This document shows, piece after piece, positions 55,703 through 64,000 of a stretch of DNA of 64,000 nt. Position 1 is the first letter of the stretch. Each line of letters starts with the position of its first letter. The position numbers and the translations under genes are program-made. Under the pieces are notes generated by a model. The model had not been told where the DNA came from, searched no databases, and was given only the letters and a program-made list of their open reading frames with translations. Source of the DNA: Candidatus Methylomirabilota bacterium (lineage in GTDB: Bacteria; Methylomirabilota; Methylomirabilia; Rokubacteriales; CSP1-6); contig DASYVT010000148.1 of NCBI GenBank assembly GCA_035936835.1, positions 21,828 through 85,827 on the forward strand, in the 5' to 3' direction.

Positions 55703-57560
55703 CCGAAGGGCGGCGACCGGGGCCACGGCTATCGCCCTCGTCAGCGCAGGTGTGTTGGACGTTGGTGACGACGACGTTCTTGCGGAAGAGCAACGCCCCC
55801 TTGATCAGGAGCGCCGTCTGGTTGTGGAGCAGGTGCTGCCACCACTTGGCCGGCACGAATTCGGGGACGACGATCGTGACCATGTGATTGTCGCCGATCG
55901 CCAGCAGGTGGTCGAGGTATTTCAGGAACGGATGGAGCAGTGACCGGTAGGGTGAGGACAGCACGACGAGGGGCGCGCCCATGCCCCACTTGATCGATTT
56001 CTCCTCGAGGCGCCGCGTCTTGTCCGGGTCGAGCTCGACGTAGACGCCCTTGACCGACGGCGAGAGCATTCGCGCGTACTGGAGCGTGTGGAGCACGCCC
56101 TTGTGGAGGTCGCCCACCAGGACCAGCACGGTGTGCTCCATGGGCGAGTGGCCTTCGAAGCCGTCCAACGACAGCTGGGCCGCGACCTGGCCGTAGTGCC
56201 GATTGATGCTCACGAAATGGGCCATCAGGAGCCCGCCCAGGATCACCACGATCCAGGCTCCGCCCACGAACTTCGTGACGCCGACGATCAGCATCACGAG
56301 CCCCGTGGTGGCCGCCCCGAGCCCGCTGACCGCGACGCGCCACCGCCAACCTGCCGGGCGCCAGCTGATCCAGCGCCGCACCATGCCGGACTGGGACAAG
56401 GTGAACGAGGTGAAGACCCCTACGGCGTACAACGGGATCAGCGCGTGGGTACTCCCGTCGAACACCGCGATGAGTGTCGCGGAGGCCACGCCGAGAATGA
56501 TGACCCCGTTTGAGAACACCAGCCGGTCGCCCCGACTCGCGAACTGCCTGGGCAGGTAGCCATCGCGGGCCATGAAAAACGCCAGCCGCGGAAAGTCCGC
56601 GAAGGCGGTGTTGGCGGCCAACACCAGGATGATCACCGAGATGGCCTGAACGAAGTAGTAGAGCAGCCCGCTCCCGAAGTTCCGCCGTGTCAGCTGCGAC
56701 ACTACGGTCTCCTCGTCGTGCGGGACGATGCCGTGGATCGAGGCCAGCAGCGTGATGCCTACGAACAGCGCGATCATGATCAGGCCCAACGCGACCAGCA
56801 CCGTCTGCGCGTTTTTCACCTCCGGCGGCTTGAACGCCGTCACCCCATCCGAGACCGCCTCGATCCCGGTCAGGGCTACGGCGCCGGAGGCAAACGCCCG
56901 CAGGATCAGAAACACACCCAGCGTCTCTGTGGCTTCGCGGACAGGCGGCGCCGGCGGCTACACGGGGAGCCCCCAGACCACGTAGTCGCCGAAGCCGTAG
57001 AGCATCAGGAGCGCGTAGGCGCCGATAAAGAGATAGCTCCAGACCGCGAAGAAGCGGGCGGACTCGCGGATGCCCCGGAGGTTGGCGAGGCCGATCAACC
57101 CGACCAGGCTGACCCCCAACAGGACGCGGTACGGGTAGAGCGCGGGCAACGCCGACGTCAGCGCAGCGACGCCAGCCGACACGCTCACCGCGACCGTCAA
57201 CGTGTAGTCGATGAGCAGGGCGGCGCACGCCGTGAGACCCAGATAGACGCCCAGGTTGTCTTTAGTAACGAGGTAGTCGCTGGCGCCCTGCGGGTACGAC
57301 GCGATCGTCTATCGGTACGAGCTGATGACGACGGCGATGACGACGCCGATGACCACGCCGATGGGCACGGCGTACGTGAGGGCCGCGACCCCGGCCAGCA
57401 CGAGGACCCGCAGGATCTCCTCGGTCGCGGAGGCCACGGAGGAGAGGTTGTCCGAAGCGAACACCGCGAGCCCCGTGGCCTTCCCGAGGCGCCCGTGCCG
57501 CGCCTGCGCCGTGGCCAAGGGGCTCCCGACCAGGAGCTTCTCGAGAGAGTTGAGGTTCAC
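55689..57560 (-). pseudogene. KimA-like APC-superfamily transporter with two in-frame TAG codons
   Basis: One uninterrupted frame of 624 codons matches the intact paralogue at 57597-59420 along its whole length, but contains TAG at 57311-57309 and TAG at 56960-56958. Both fall where the paralogue has glutamine (SSYR-Q-T and WDAPA-Q), consistent with CAG to TAG changes. The conserved YPLGGGSYIV loop has become YPQGASDYLV. TAG is the ordinary stop of several nearby genes (nuoA, nuoC, secG), so recoding is unlikely. Read as a decaying duplicate of a KimA (YdaO)-type potassium importer. Confidence 0.8.
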
Positions 57561-57596
57561 CGGACGTTCCCGAAGGCCATACCCTAGCCGGGTCAG

Positions 57597-59420
57597 TCAG
57601 GCCTTAAGGTGGAAGGGAACGTCCACCACCACGATGCCCGGCCGGAAGAGCAGCGCGCCCTTGACCAGAAGCGCCGTCTGGTTGTGGAGCGCGTGCTGCC
57701 ACCAGTGGCGCGGCACGAACTCGGGGATGACGATGGTGATGACCCCGTGCGGCGCCTGGCTCTGTATGCGGTCCATGTACTCGAAGAGCGGCCCCAGCAC
57801 CGAGCGGTAGGGTGACGACAACACCACCAGCGGCACCCCGCAGCCCCCTTTGGCCCAACGCTCCTCGAGCCGAAGCGTGCGGGCCGGGTCGAGCTCGACG
57901 TAGACCGCCTTGGGGTTCGAGGACAGCGACTGTGCGAAGCGGAGCGCCCGCACCACGCCCATGTGGAGATCGCCCACCAGCACGAGCACTGTGTTGGTCA
58001 TCGGCGGCTCGTCGGACAGGTGTTCGAGCGAGAGCTGTCCGGCGACGTCTACATAGTGGCGGCGGATGGACACGAACATCATGACCAGGAGCGGGATCAG
58101 CAGCACGACCACCCAGGCGCCGTGCGTGAACTTGGTGGCGGTGATGACCATCACCACGAGCCCCGTCGTGGCGGCGCCCACCGCGTTGACCCACCAGCGC
58201 CACCGCCATCCCGGCTCGCGCCGGACGAGCCACCGTCGGACCATGCTCGCCTGCGAGAGCGTGAAGGAGAGGAACACTCCGACCGCGTACAGCGGGATCA
58301 GCGCGTGCGTGCTCCCGCCAAAGAGCACGAGCAGCAGCGCCGCCGTCCCTCCCAGGATGAGGATGCCGTTGGAGAACACGAGCCGGTCGCCCCGCGTGCC
58401 GAACTGGCGCGGCAGGAAACCATCCCGGGCGAGGAAGAAGGACAGCCGCGGAAAGTCGGCGAAGGCCGTGTTGGCCGCCAGCACCAGGATGAGCATGGTG
58501 GAGCCCTGCAGCGCGTAATAGAAGAGGCCCTCGCCGACGATCTGGCGCGCCAACTGGGAGACGATGGTCTCCTCCGGGAGCGGCGTCAAGCCGTAGTGAC
58601 GCGTGAGGAACGTGATGCCCATGAAAAGCGAAATCAGGATGACGCCGAGCCACGCCAGCACGACGCGCGCGTTCTTCGCCTCGGGCGGCTTGAAGGCCGG
58701 TACCCCGTCCGAGACCGCCTCGACCCCGGTGAGCGCCGCGCAGCCCGAAGCGAAGGCGCGGAGGACCAGGAAGAGCGTCAGCTCGTGCGCGCCCGGGATA
58801 ACCGGGCGCATCGCCTGAGCCGGCGCGTCCCAGCCGAAGGTCCAGCGGACGAGCCCGTAAACGATCAGGACGCAGAATCCGGCGATGAACAGGTAGGTCG
58901 GCAGCGCGAAGAGCTTGCCGGACTCGCGGATGCCCCTGAGGTTGGCGAGCGTCACGAGGGCGACGAACGCCACGCCGATGACGATGCGGTACGGGTAGAG
59001 CCACGGCACGGCGGACGTCAGCGCCGCGACCCCCGCCGCCACGCTGACGGCCACGGTCAGCACGTAGTCGATCAGGAGCGCCCCGCCCGAGATGAGTCCC
59101 GGCAGCGTGCCGAGGTTGTCCTTGGTGACGATGTAGGAGCCGCCGCCCAGCGGGTAGGCTAGGATAGTCTGCCGGTACGAGCTGACGACGACCGCGATCA
59201 GGACGGCGATGGCGACGCCGATGGGGATCGAGTAGTGGAGGGCGACCGTGCCGGCCAGGACGAGGATAAGCAGGATCTCCTCGGTCGCGTACGCGACGGA
59301 CGAGAGCGCATCCGAGGAGAAGACCGCGAGCGCAGAGGTTTTGGAGAGCCGCTCGTGGCGGGCCTGCGCCGTGGCCAGAGGACTCCCAACCAGAAGCTTC
59401 TTGACGGAATTGAGGTTCAC
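57597..59420 (-). CDS. KimA (YdaO)-like APC-superfamily permease
   Basis: A 607-residue membrane protein. The opening KKLLVGSPLATAQARHERLSKTSALAVFSSDALSSVAYATEE (spread over residues 6-48), the SSYRQTILAYPLGGGSYIVTKDNLG region and about 12 helices match KimA, the high-affinity potassium/proton symporter of B. subtilis, in sequence and length. The cytoplasmic C-terminal domain (about 430-607) is present. Substrate is inferred. No c-di-AMP riboswitch was recognised in the 167 bases upstream. It is tandem to a damaged copy. Confidence 0.9.
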   Translation of the reverse strand: MNLNSVKKLLVGSPLATAQARHERLSKTSALAVFSSDALSSVAYATEEILLILVLAGTVALHYSIPIGVAIAVLIAVVVSSYRQTILAYPLGGGSYIVTKDNLGTLPGLISGGALLIDYVLTVAVSVAAGVAALTSAVPWLYPYRIVIGVAFVALVTLANLRGIRESGKLFALPTYLFIAGFCVLIVYGLVRWTFGWDAPAQAMRPVIPGAHELTLFLVLRAFASGCAALTGVEAVSDGVPAFKPPEAKNARVVLAWLGVILISLFMGITFLTRHYGLTPLPEETIVSQLARQIVGEGLFYYALQGSTMLILVLAANTAFADFPRLSFFLARDGFLPRQFGTRGDRLVFSNGILILGGTAALLLVLFGGSTHALIPLYAVGVFLSFTLSQASMVRRWLVRREPGWRWRWWVNAVGAATTGLVVMVITATKFTHGAWVVVLLIPLLVMMFVSIRRHYVDVAGQLSLEHLSDEPPMTNTVLVLVGDLHMGVVRALRFAQSLSSNPKAVYVELDPARTLRLEERWAKGGCGVPLVVLSSPYRSVLGPLFEYMDRIQSQAPHGVITIVIPEFVPRHWWQHALHNQTALLVKGALLFRPGIVVVDVPFHLKA

Positions 59421-59587
59421 CGGAAGGTTCCCGAAGGCTTTACCCTAGCCGCGCCCCGCGTCAAGGTCAAGCGTCGCGGCCGAAGGGCGCCGGGGCACCG
59501 CCATCCTTGTGTGGACGGCACCGGGTTGCTAGGCTCCAGCCGGTCGGTGCCACGGACGCGCGAGCACGCCAAACCAAGGAGACGCCC

Positions 59588-60070
59588 ATGGACATCCTGG
59601 TTCCGGACATCGCCATCACCGAGAAGGTTGTGCGGTCGGTGGGCGTATACCTCTTCCTGCTGGTCGCCTTCCGTGTGGCGGGCAAGCGCCAGCTGGGGCA
59701 GCTCACGGCCTTCGACCTGGTCGTCCTGCTGGTCATCAGCAACGTGCTCCAGAACGCGGCCATCGGCAGCGACAACTCCCTGGGCGGCGGGCTCGTCGGC
59801 GCCTCCGTCATCATCGCGCTCAACTGGCTGGTGGCGTGGCTCACCTTTCGCCACAAGCGCCTCGAGAGGATGGTTGAGAATGTCCCGACCGTCCTCGTCA
59901 AGCACGGCCAAATCCTCCATGCGAATCTCGACCGCGAGCACATGAGCATGCCCGAGCTGCGCGCCGCCCTTCGCAAGGAAGGCATCACGACGATGAGCGA
60001 GGTCCGCTACGCCATCCTCGAAGAGGATGGGCACGTGAGCGTCATCCCCCGGAGGCCCGTGCCCGCGTGA
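59588..60070 (+). CDS. DUF421 (YetF-like) membrane protein
   Basis: A 160-residue protein with three hydrophobic segments (about residues 15-75), including VAGKRQLGQLTAFDLVVLLVISN, the core signature of DUF421. A small C-terminal soluble domain follows (VPTVLVKHGQILHANLDREHMSMPELRAALR). The family is linked to membrane stress and spore functions in Bacillus, but its molecular role is unsettled. AAGGAG lies five bases before the ATG. The stop overlaps dedA. Confidence 0.92.
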   Translation: MDILVPDIAITEKVVRSVGVYLFLLVAFRVAGKRQLGQLTAFDLVVLLVISNVLQNAAIGSDNSLGGGLVGASVIIALNWLVAWLTFRHKRLERMVENVPTVLVKHGQILHANLDREHMSMPELRAALRKEGITTMSEVRYAILEEDGHVSVIPRRPVPA

Positions 60071-60720
60071 CCGAGTTCGCCGGCTGGTTCGCCACACAGG
60101 CGGGCGTCCTGGACCCGGGTACGGCCGTCGCTCACTGGGGCTATGTCGCCGTCTTCGTGCTCGTGATCCTCGGCAATGCGGGTGTGCCGGTCCCCGAGGA
60201 GACCGTACTGGTGGTGGCGGGCTTCCTCGTGTGGCGCGGCCAGCTGCGCCTGGATCTCGTGCTGGCGGTCGGCTTCGTGAGCGCGGTGGTCGGCGACAAC
60301 GTAGGATACTGGATCGGCCGCCGCTTCGGCCGTGGCGCACTCGAGCGCCACGCCCACTGGATCCTCGGCCACCCCGAGCGGCTCGGGGCGATGCAGGGAT
60401 TCGTCGGGCGGCGGGGCGCGATGGCAATCTTCGTCGCGCGCTTCGTTCCTGGGCTGCGCTTCATGGCCGGCCCCTTGGCGGGCGCGCTCGGGCTCGGCGT
60501 GTGGCCCTTCCTCGCCGCCAACGTCCTCGGGGCAGTCGTCTATGTCCCGATCATGGTCGGCGTCGGCTGGGCGCTCGGCTACGGCTTCGGCGACTACGTG
60601 GAGCCGCTGCGCCACATCGTGGGCAACATAGAGCACGTGACGCTTGGGCTCGTGGTCGCGGCGGCCGCCGCGGTCCTGGGGTGGCGCGTCATCCAGGCCG
60701 CGCGCGGCCGCCGCCGGTGA
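60067..60720 (+). CDS. DedA family membrane protein
   Basis: A 217-residue protein starting at a GTG that overlaps the DUF421 stop (GTGA). It has the DedA pattern: a first helix, NAGVPVPEETVLVVAGFLV with the family's acidic pair, GDNVGYWIGRRFGR, and the ARFVPGLRFMAGPLAG motif with the essential arginines. DedA proteins act as lipid carriers or scramblases, including undecaprenyl-phosphate recycling. Pairing with YetF suggests shared membrane homeostasis work (inference). Confidence 0.94.
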   Translation: MTEFAGWFATQAGVLDPGTAVAHWGYVAVFVLVILGNAGVPVPEETVLVVAGFLVWRGQLRLDLVLAVGFVSAVVGDNVGYWIGRRFGRGALERHAHWILGHPERLGAMQGFVGRRGAMAIFVARFVPGLRFMAGPLAGALGLGVWPFLAANVLGAVVYVPIMVGVGWALGYGFGDYVEPLRHIVGNIEHVTLGLVVAAAAAVLGWRVIQAARGRRR

Positions 60721-60732
60721 GAGCAGCCGGGC

Positions 60733-60987
60733 TCAGTGGGTCTTGGCCTCGCTGAAGCCGTCCGAGCCCTTGAGCCGCTCGTCCGTGCCGGGAATGTAGC
60801 GCCGCTCCAGCTCCTGGAAATGGGCGACGCTGGCCATGACATGGTGGCTGTCGGTCGGGTGGCCGACCTTCGTCCGCTCGAGCGCCCACGGGGCCTGCTC
60901 CTCGTTCTTCGTGAGCTCGTGCATGGCGTTCCACACGGAGTGCATGGCGGCATAGGCGCCGTACAGCGTAATGTGGGGCCGCCGCGA
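60733..60987 (-). pseudogene. Orphan C-terminal gene fragment
   Basis: An 84-residue frame begins just after an in-frame TGA (60990-60988). It reads PHITLYGAYAAMHSVWNAMH and then a helical, charged end with a TAA-type stop region near 60733 (ERRYIPGTDERLKGSDG, FSEAKTH). An internal ATG would give 70 residues. It looks like the tail of an ordinary, GC-typical protein gene, but I cannot name the family. It abuts the broken end of the sigma-54 activator, so a deletion probably joined the two. Confidence 0.5.
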
Positions 60988-60999
60988 TCAGCAAAGTCA

Positions 61000-62179
61000 A
61001 CAGCGTGCGGGACAACTCCTGCCCGCATGGGGACCCGAGCGTTCTCCTGGAGATGGAGCGGCAGCAGCGCGACCTCGATCTGTGGGCTGGTCGCCAGCAC
61101 CACGGCGCGCTCGATGATGTTCTCCAGTTCCCGCAGGTTCCCCGGCCACCGGTAGCGCTTGAGGAGATCGAGCGCCTCCGGAGCGAAGCGGTCCACCTTC
61201 TTGTTGACCTTGGCCTCGGCCTTTCGCAGGAAGTGGTGGGCCAGAACGGGGATGTCCTCGGTCCGCTCCCGCAGCGGCGGCAGCGTGATCGTGAAGGCGT
61301 TGAACCGATAGAACAGGTCCTCGCGGAACTCGTCCGTCGCGAGCGCCTTCTCGCGCAGCCGGTTGGTCGCGGCGATGACGCGGACGCGCACTTTGCGCGT
61401 GACGACGTCGCCCACGGGCTTGCTCTCCCCGGTCTGAAGCACGCGCAGGAGCCGGCTCTGCATGTCAGGCGGCATATCGCCGACCTCGTCGAGGAAAATG
61501 GTGCCGCCATCGGCCTTCTCGAACAGCCCCGGCTTGTCGGCGACGGCTCCCGTGAATGCGCCCCGCTTGTGGCCGAAGAGCTCTGACTCGAGCAGCGTCG
61601 GCGCCAGGGCCGTGCAGTTCACGGTAATGAGCGGCTTGTCGCGCAGGATCGAGTAGCGGTGGATGGCGCGGGCGACCCGCTCCTTGCCCGTGCCCGACTC
61701 GCCCAGGATGAGCACGGTCGTGGGCGTGGCCGCGACGCGGACGATCAACTGCGCCACGTCTTTCATCTTCGGGTTCTGGCCGATGATGAAGTCGCCCCCC
61801 GCCTGCGCCTGCAGCTCCCCCAACATGAGCGAATACCGGTCTTCCGGCTCCTCCGACCGTTTGCGCTCCGCTAGGAGGTCCCACATGAATCGCGCGCTGT
61901 CGCCACCCATCACCTCCGTCGCCGCCGGCTTGAGCTCGAGAATGGCGCGCTGGACTTCAGGGCGTCCCGTGACGTCGATGACGAGATCGAGGCGGGGGTC
62001 CACGATCCGCCCCCGCAGGTCGGTGGCGACGGGGATGTTGAGCCGCCAGGCGAGCTCGAGGCCCGGCGCCCAGGCGTTGACGTCAGCGAGGCCCAGGATG
62101 GTCACGGCGGATCGCCCGCAAACATTTCCAGCAGGGCGCGCCCGCCGTTGCCGGCGCCGATGATGGCGACCTTGGTCAT
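61000..62179 (-). pseudogene. Sigma-54-dependent activator with N-terminal Rossmann domain, damaged at both ends
   Basis: ATG 62179 starts MTKVAIIGAGNGGRALLEMF, a nucleotide-binding beta strand. After 25 codons this hits TGA (62104-62102). Shifting by one base (GTG 62105) gives VTILGLADVNAWAPGLELAW and the rest of a Rossmann-like sensor. A full AAA+ domain follows: GESGTGKE (Walker A), ELFGHKRGAFTGA with the GAFTGA sigma-54 loop, GGTIFLDEVGD (Walker B) and RWPGNLREL. The frame then loses likeness near 61020, before any Fis-type DNA-binding helix. The ATPase core is intact; DNA targeting is lost. Confidence 0.78.
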
Positions 62180-62198
62180 GCGCGGGCGTGCGGGGCGT

Positions 62199-63560
62199 TC
62201 AGAACGGCTGCGGCACCCGTTCGGGCTCCGCCCGGTTCTCGAAGGACGCGTACTCGGGGATGAAGGTCAGCTTGATCACCCCGGTCGGCCCGTTCCGCTG
62301 TTTGCCGATGATGACATCGGCCATGCGCTCGTCCTCTTCCTTCTGGAGCCCGTAGCGGTCGGGGCGGTACAGGAAAAGGATGAGGTCGGCGTCCTGCTCG
62401 AGCGCGCCCGATTCTCGCAGGTCGGAGAGCTGCGGCTCCTTGCTCTGGCGGCTCTCCACCGCCCGCGAGAGCTGCGACAGCGCCACGACGGGCACGGCGA
62501 TCTCCTTGGCCAGCGCCTTCAGCGAGCGCGAGATTTCCGAGATCTCCTGCTGGCGGTTCTCGGGGTTGCGCCCGCGCATCAGCTGCAGGTAGTCGATGAC
62601 GATCATGTCGAGCCCGTGCTCGGCCTTCATGCGTCGCGCCTTGGCGCGTGCCTCGAGAACCGAGAGCGCCGGCGAGTCGTCGATGAAGATGGGCGCCTCG
62701 GCCAGCCGCCCGGCGGCATTGGTCAGGCTGGTCCAGTCCCGCGTGTCGAGATAGCCGGTGCGAACCTTGTGCGAGTCCACGCGGCCCTCGGCGCAGAGCA
62801 GCCGCTGCACCAGCTGCTCCTTGGACATCTCGAGGCTCAGCACGAGCACCCGCTTGTGGTTCCGGACGCCGGCATACTTGGCGATGTTCATCGCGAAGGC
62901 CGTCTTACCCATGGACGGCCGGCCCGCGATGATGATGAAATCGCTCGACTGGAAGCCGGAGGTCATCTCGTCCAGCTTGCCGAACCCCGTCGCCAGGCCG
63001 GTAATGTGCTCCTTCTGGTCGTAGAGCTTCTCGATCTGCTCGAAGGTGCCCTTGAGGATGGATCGCACCGGGATGGCCGTGCCCTGCATGCGCCGCTCGG
63101 AGATCTGGAAGATGAGCCGCTCCGCGTCGTCCAGCACCTTTTCGACGTCGTCCCGCCCTTCGTAGCTCTTGCCGATGATCTCGGTGGCGATGCGGATCAG
63201 GTCCCGCAGGACGGCCTTTTCGCGGACGATGCCGCCGTAGGAAAGGAGGTGGGCCGCCGTCGCCGCCTCCTCCACGAGCGCGCCCAGCGTCGCGGGCCCG
63301 CCGACCTCGTCGAGCTCGCTCCGGCGGCGCAGGTCCTCGGAGACCGTCAGGAGGTCGACCGGCTCGTTCCGCTCGAAGAGCGCGAGCATGGAGTCGAAGA
63401 TTTTGCGGTGGCCCTCCTTGTAGAAGTCGGAGGGCTTGAGGAGCTCGACGGCTTTCGGCAGGCTCTCCCGGTCCAGCAGCATCCCGCCCAGCACCGCCCG
63501 CTCCGCCTCCAGGCTGTGCGGCGGGATCTTGGAGGTGAGCAGATCGGCGAGGGTTGCCAC
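62199..63560 (-). CDS. dnaB: Replicative DNA helicase DnaB
   Basis: A 453-residue hexameric helicase. The N-terminal domain (PPHSLEAERAVLGGMLLD) binds primase. The RecA-like domain has Walker A in GRPSMGKTAFAMN, Walker B in IVIDYLQLM, the DDSPALSVLEARAKARR stretch, and LRESGALEQDADLI. No intein is present. It lies two bases after rplI, the usual order. Confidence 0.98.
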   Translation of the reverse strand: MATLADLLTSKIPPHSLEAERAVLGGMLLDRESLPKAVELLKPSDFYKEGHRKIFDSMLALFERNEPVDLLTVSEDLRRRSELDEVGGPATLGALVEEAATAAHLLSYGGIVREKAVLRDLIRIATEIIGKSYEGRDDVEKVLDDAERLIFQISERRMQGTAIPVRSILKGTFEQIEKLYDQKEHITGLATGFGKLDEMTSGFQSSDFIIIAGRPSMGKTAFAMNIAKYAGVRNHKRVLVLSLEMSKEQLVQRLLCAEGRVDSHKVRTGYLDTRDWTSLTNAAGRLAEAPIFIDDSPALSVLEARAKARRMKAEHGLDMIVIDYLQLMRGRNPENRQQEISEISRSLKALAKEIAVPVVALSQLSRAVESRQSKEPQLSDLRESGALEQDADLILFLYRPDRYGLQKEEDERMADVIIGKQRNGPTGVIKLTFIPEYASFENRAEPERVPQPF

Positions 63561-63562
63561 GG

Positions 63563-64000
63563 CTACTCGCGGGTGACGGAGACCTTGAGCTGCCCGGTCA
63601 CGTCGGCGTGGAGCCGGACGGGCACGGTGAAGTCACCCACGCTCTTGATGGGCTCGTCCAGCGCGATCCGCCGCCGCTCGACCTCGACCCCGTGCTGGGA
63701 GAGGAACGCGGCGATATCCGCCTTGCCGATGGAGCCGAAGAGGCGCCCTTCGTCGGAGGCCTGGCGGGCCTGGGTGAAGTGCAGCGCCTCGATGGCCCGA
63801 GCCTGCCCCTGCGCTTGGGCCGTGAGCTTTGCCGCCGCCGCGTCCTGGCTCGCCTTGATCTGCTCGAGATTCTTCAGGTTGGCCGTCGTCGCGTGGAGCG
63901 CCAGCTTGTGCGGCAGGAGGTAGTTGCGCGCGTAACCGTCGGAGACGTCCCGGACCTCGCCGCGGCGCCCGAGCGCGGGCACGTCGTCCATCAGGATGAT
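63563..64000 (-). CDS. rplI: 50S ribosomal protein L9, N-terminus cut by the window edge
   Basis: 145 codons of L9 are visible. The frame is still open at the window edge, reading IILMDDVPALGRRGEV and then DVSDGYARNYLLPHKLA, so about three N-terminal residues (probably MKV) are missing. The long central helix (about residues 45-80) and the C-terminal rRNA-binding domain with GRLFGSIGKADIAAFL are complete. An internal ATG is not the true start. Confidence 0.97.
   Translation of the reverse strand: MILMDDVPALGRRGEVRDVSDGYARNYLLPHKLALHATTANLKNLEQIKASQDAAAAKLTAQAQGQARAIEALHFTQARQASDEGRLFGSIGKADIAAFLSQHGVEVERRRIALDEPIKSVGDFTVPVRLHADVTGQLKVSVTRE

Noticed and set aside
55689..57560. TAG recoded as glutamine
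   Set aside because: Several clear genes here end in TAG at the right length (nuoA, nuoC, secG, rplI, csoR), so TAG is a working stop; decay of a duplicate is simpler.
59421..59587. c-di-AMP (ydaO) riboswitch ahead of the KimA-like gene
   Set aside because: I could not find the conserved core of that riboswitch in this short gap.
60988..60990. Third selenoprotein: TGA ahead of the orphan fragment
   Set aside because: A second in-frame TGA lies a few codons upstream, no redox motif surrounds it and no SECIS-like hairpin follows.
62102..62105. GTGA overlap at the start of the sigma-54 activator as normal translational coupling
   Set aside because: The 25 codons before it form the first strand of the same Rossmann fold, so this is a frameshift inside one gene rather than two genes.

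Overview
The window is 64 kb of GC-rich, densely packed bacterial chromosome. Nearly all genes lie on the minus strand in long operons whose start and stop codons overlap (TGATG, ATGA, GTGA). The envelope genes (LapA/LapB-like assembly protein, O-antigen ligase remnant, lipopolysaccharide-type glycosyltransferases, MreBCD-RodA-PBP2) point to a rod-shaped Gram-negative cell that respires through complex I. Base composition, gene content and two selenoproteins would suit a soil or sediment lineage such as Rokubacteria/Methylomirabilota. That placement is an inference; nothing in the sequence proves it.

Layout. 1-7876: complex I operon nuoA-nuoJ (nuoJ cut by the window edge). 7950-9199: lipA and an O-antigen ligase remnant. 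9215-13782: small membrane protein, secreted protein, sialidase-like protein and two GT4 glycosyltransferases. 13834-13918: tRNA-Leu(GAG). 13962-20803: gapA-pgk-tpiA-secG followed by a peptide-type ABC transporter without ATPases. 20911-23314: comF, a LapA-LapB fusion and a DksA-type protein. 23388-28391: rplU-rpmA-obg-proB-proA-nadD-rsfS. 28477-29987: an ECF sigma factor coupled to a GrdB/PrdB-like selenoprotein read through UGA. 30051-30668: TetR regulator with a readable promoter/operator. 30766-35969: dienelactone hydrolase, DUF2889 protein, copper ATPase with a YHS tail, CsoR and a ceramidase-like membrane protein behind a CsoR-type operator. 36030-44391: MetE-like protein, RNase G, rodA-mrdA-mreD-mreC-mreB.

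44650-47124 holds an unrecognised conserved protein, two cold-shock genes with similar terminator-containing leaders, and a 470-base stretch that looks like structured RNA, including a close copy of the 16S rRNA 3' tail. 47125-53854: ComEA-like protein, HNH protein, ABC-F ATPase, FMN-binding protein, an AhpD-like selenoprotein (CxxU) read through UGA, MFS transporter, DUF971 protein and an AlkA-like glycosylase. 53905-62179 shows decay: a GNAT gene with no normal start before its first strand, a frameshifted enoyl-CoA hydratase, a KimA-like transporter with two amber codons beside an intact paralogue, and a sigma-54 activator damaged at both ends. Intact yetF and dedA genes lie between them. 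The window closes with dnaB and rplI (rplI cut by the edge).

The strongest non-routine observations are the two in-frame-UGA genes, each followed by a hairpin of matching bacterial SECIS geometry. Next are the tandem four-codon mini-ORFs between csoR and copA, the twin csp leaders, and the RNA-like region at 46748-47080.
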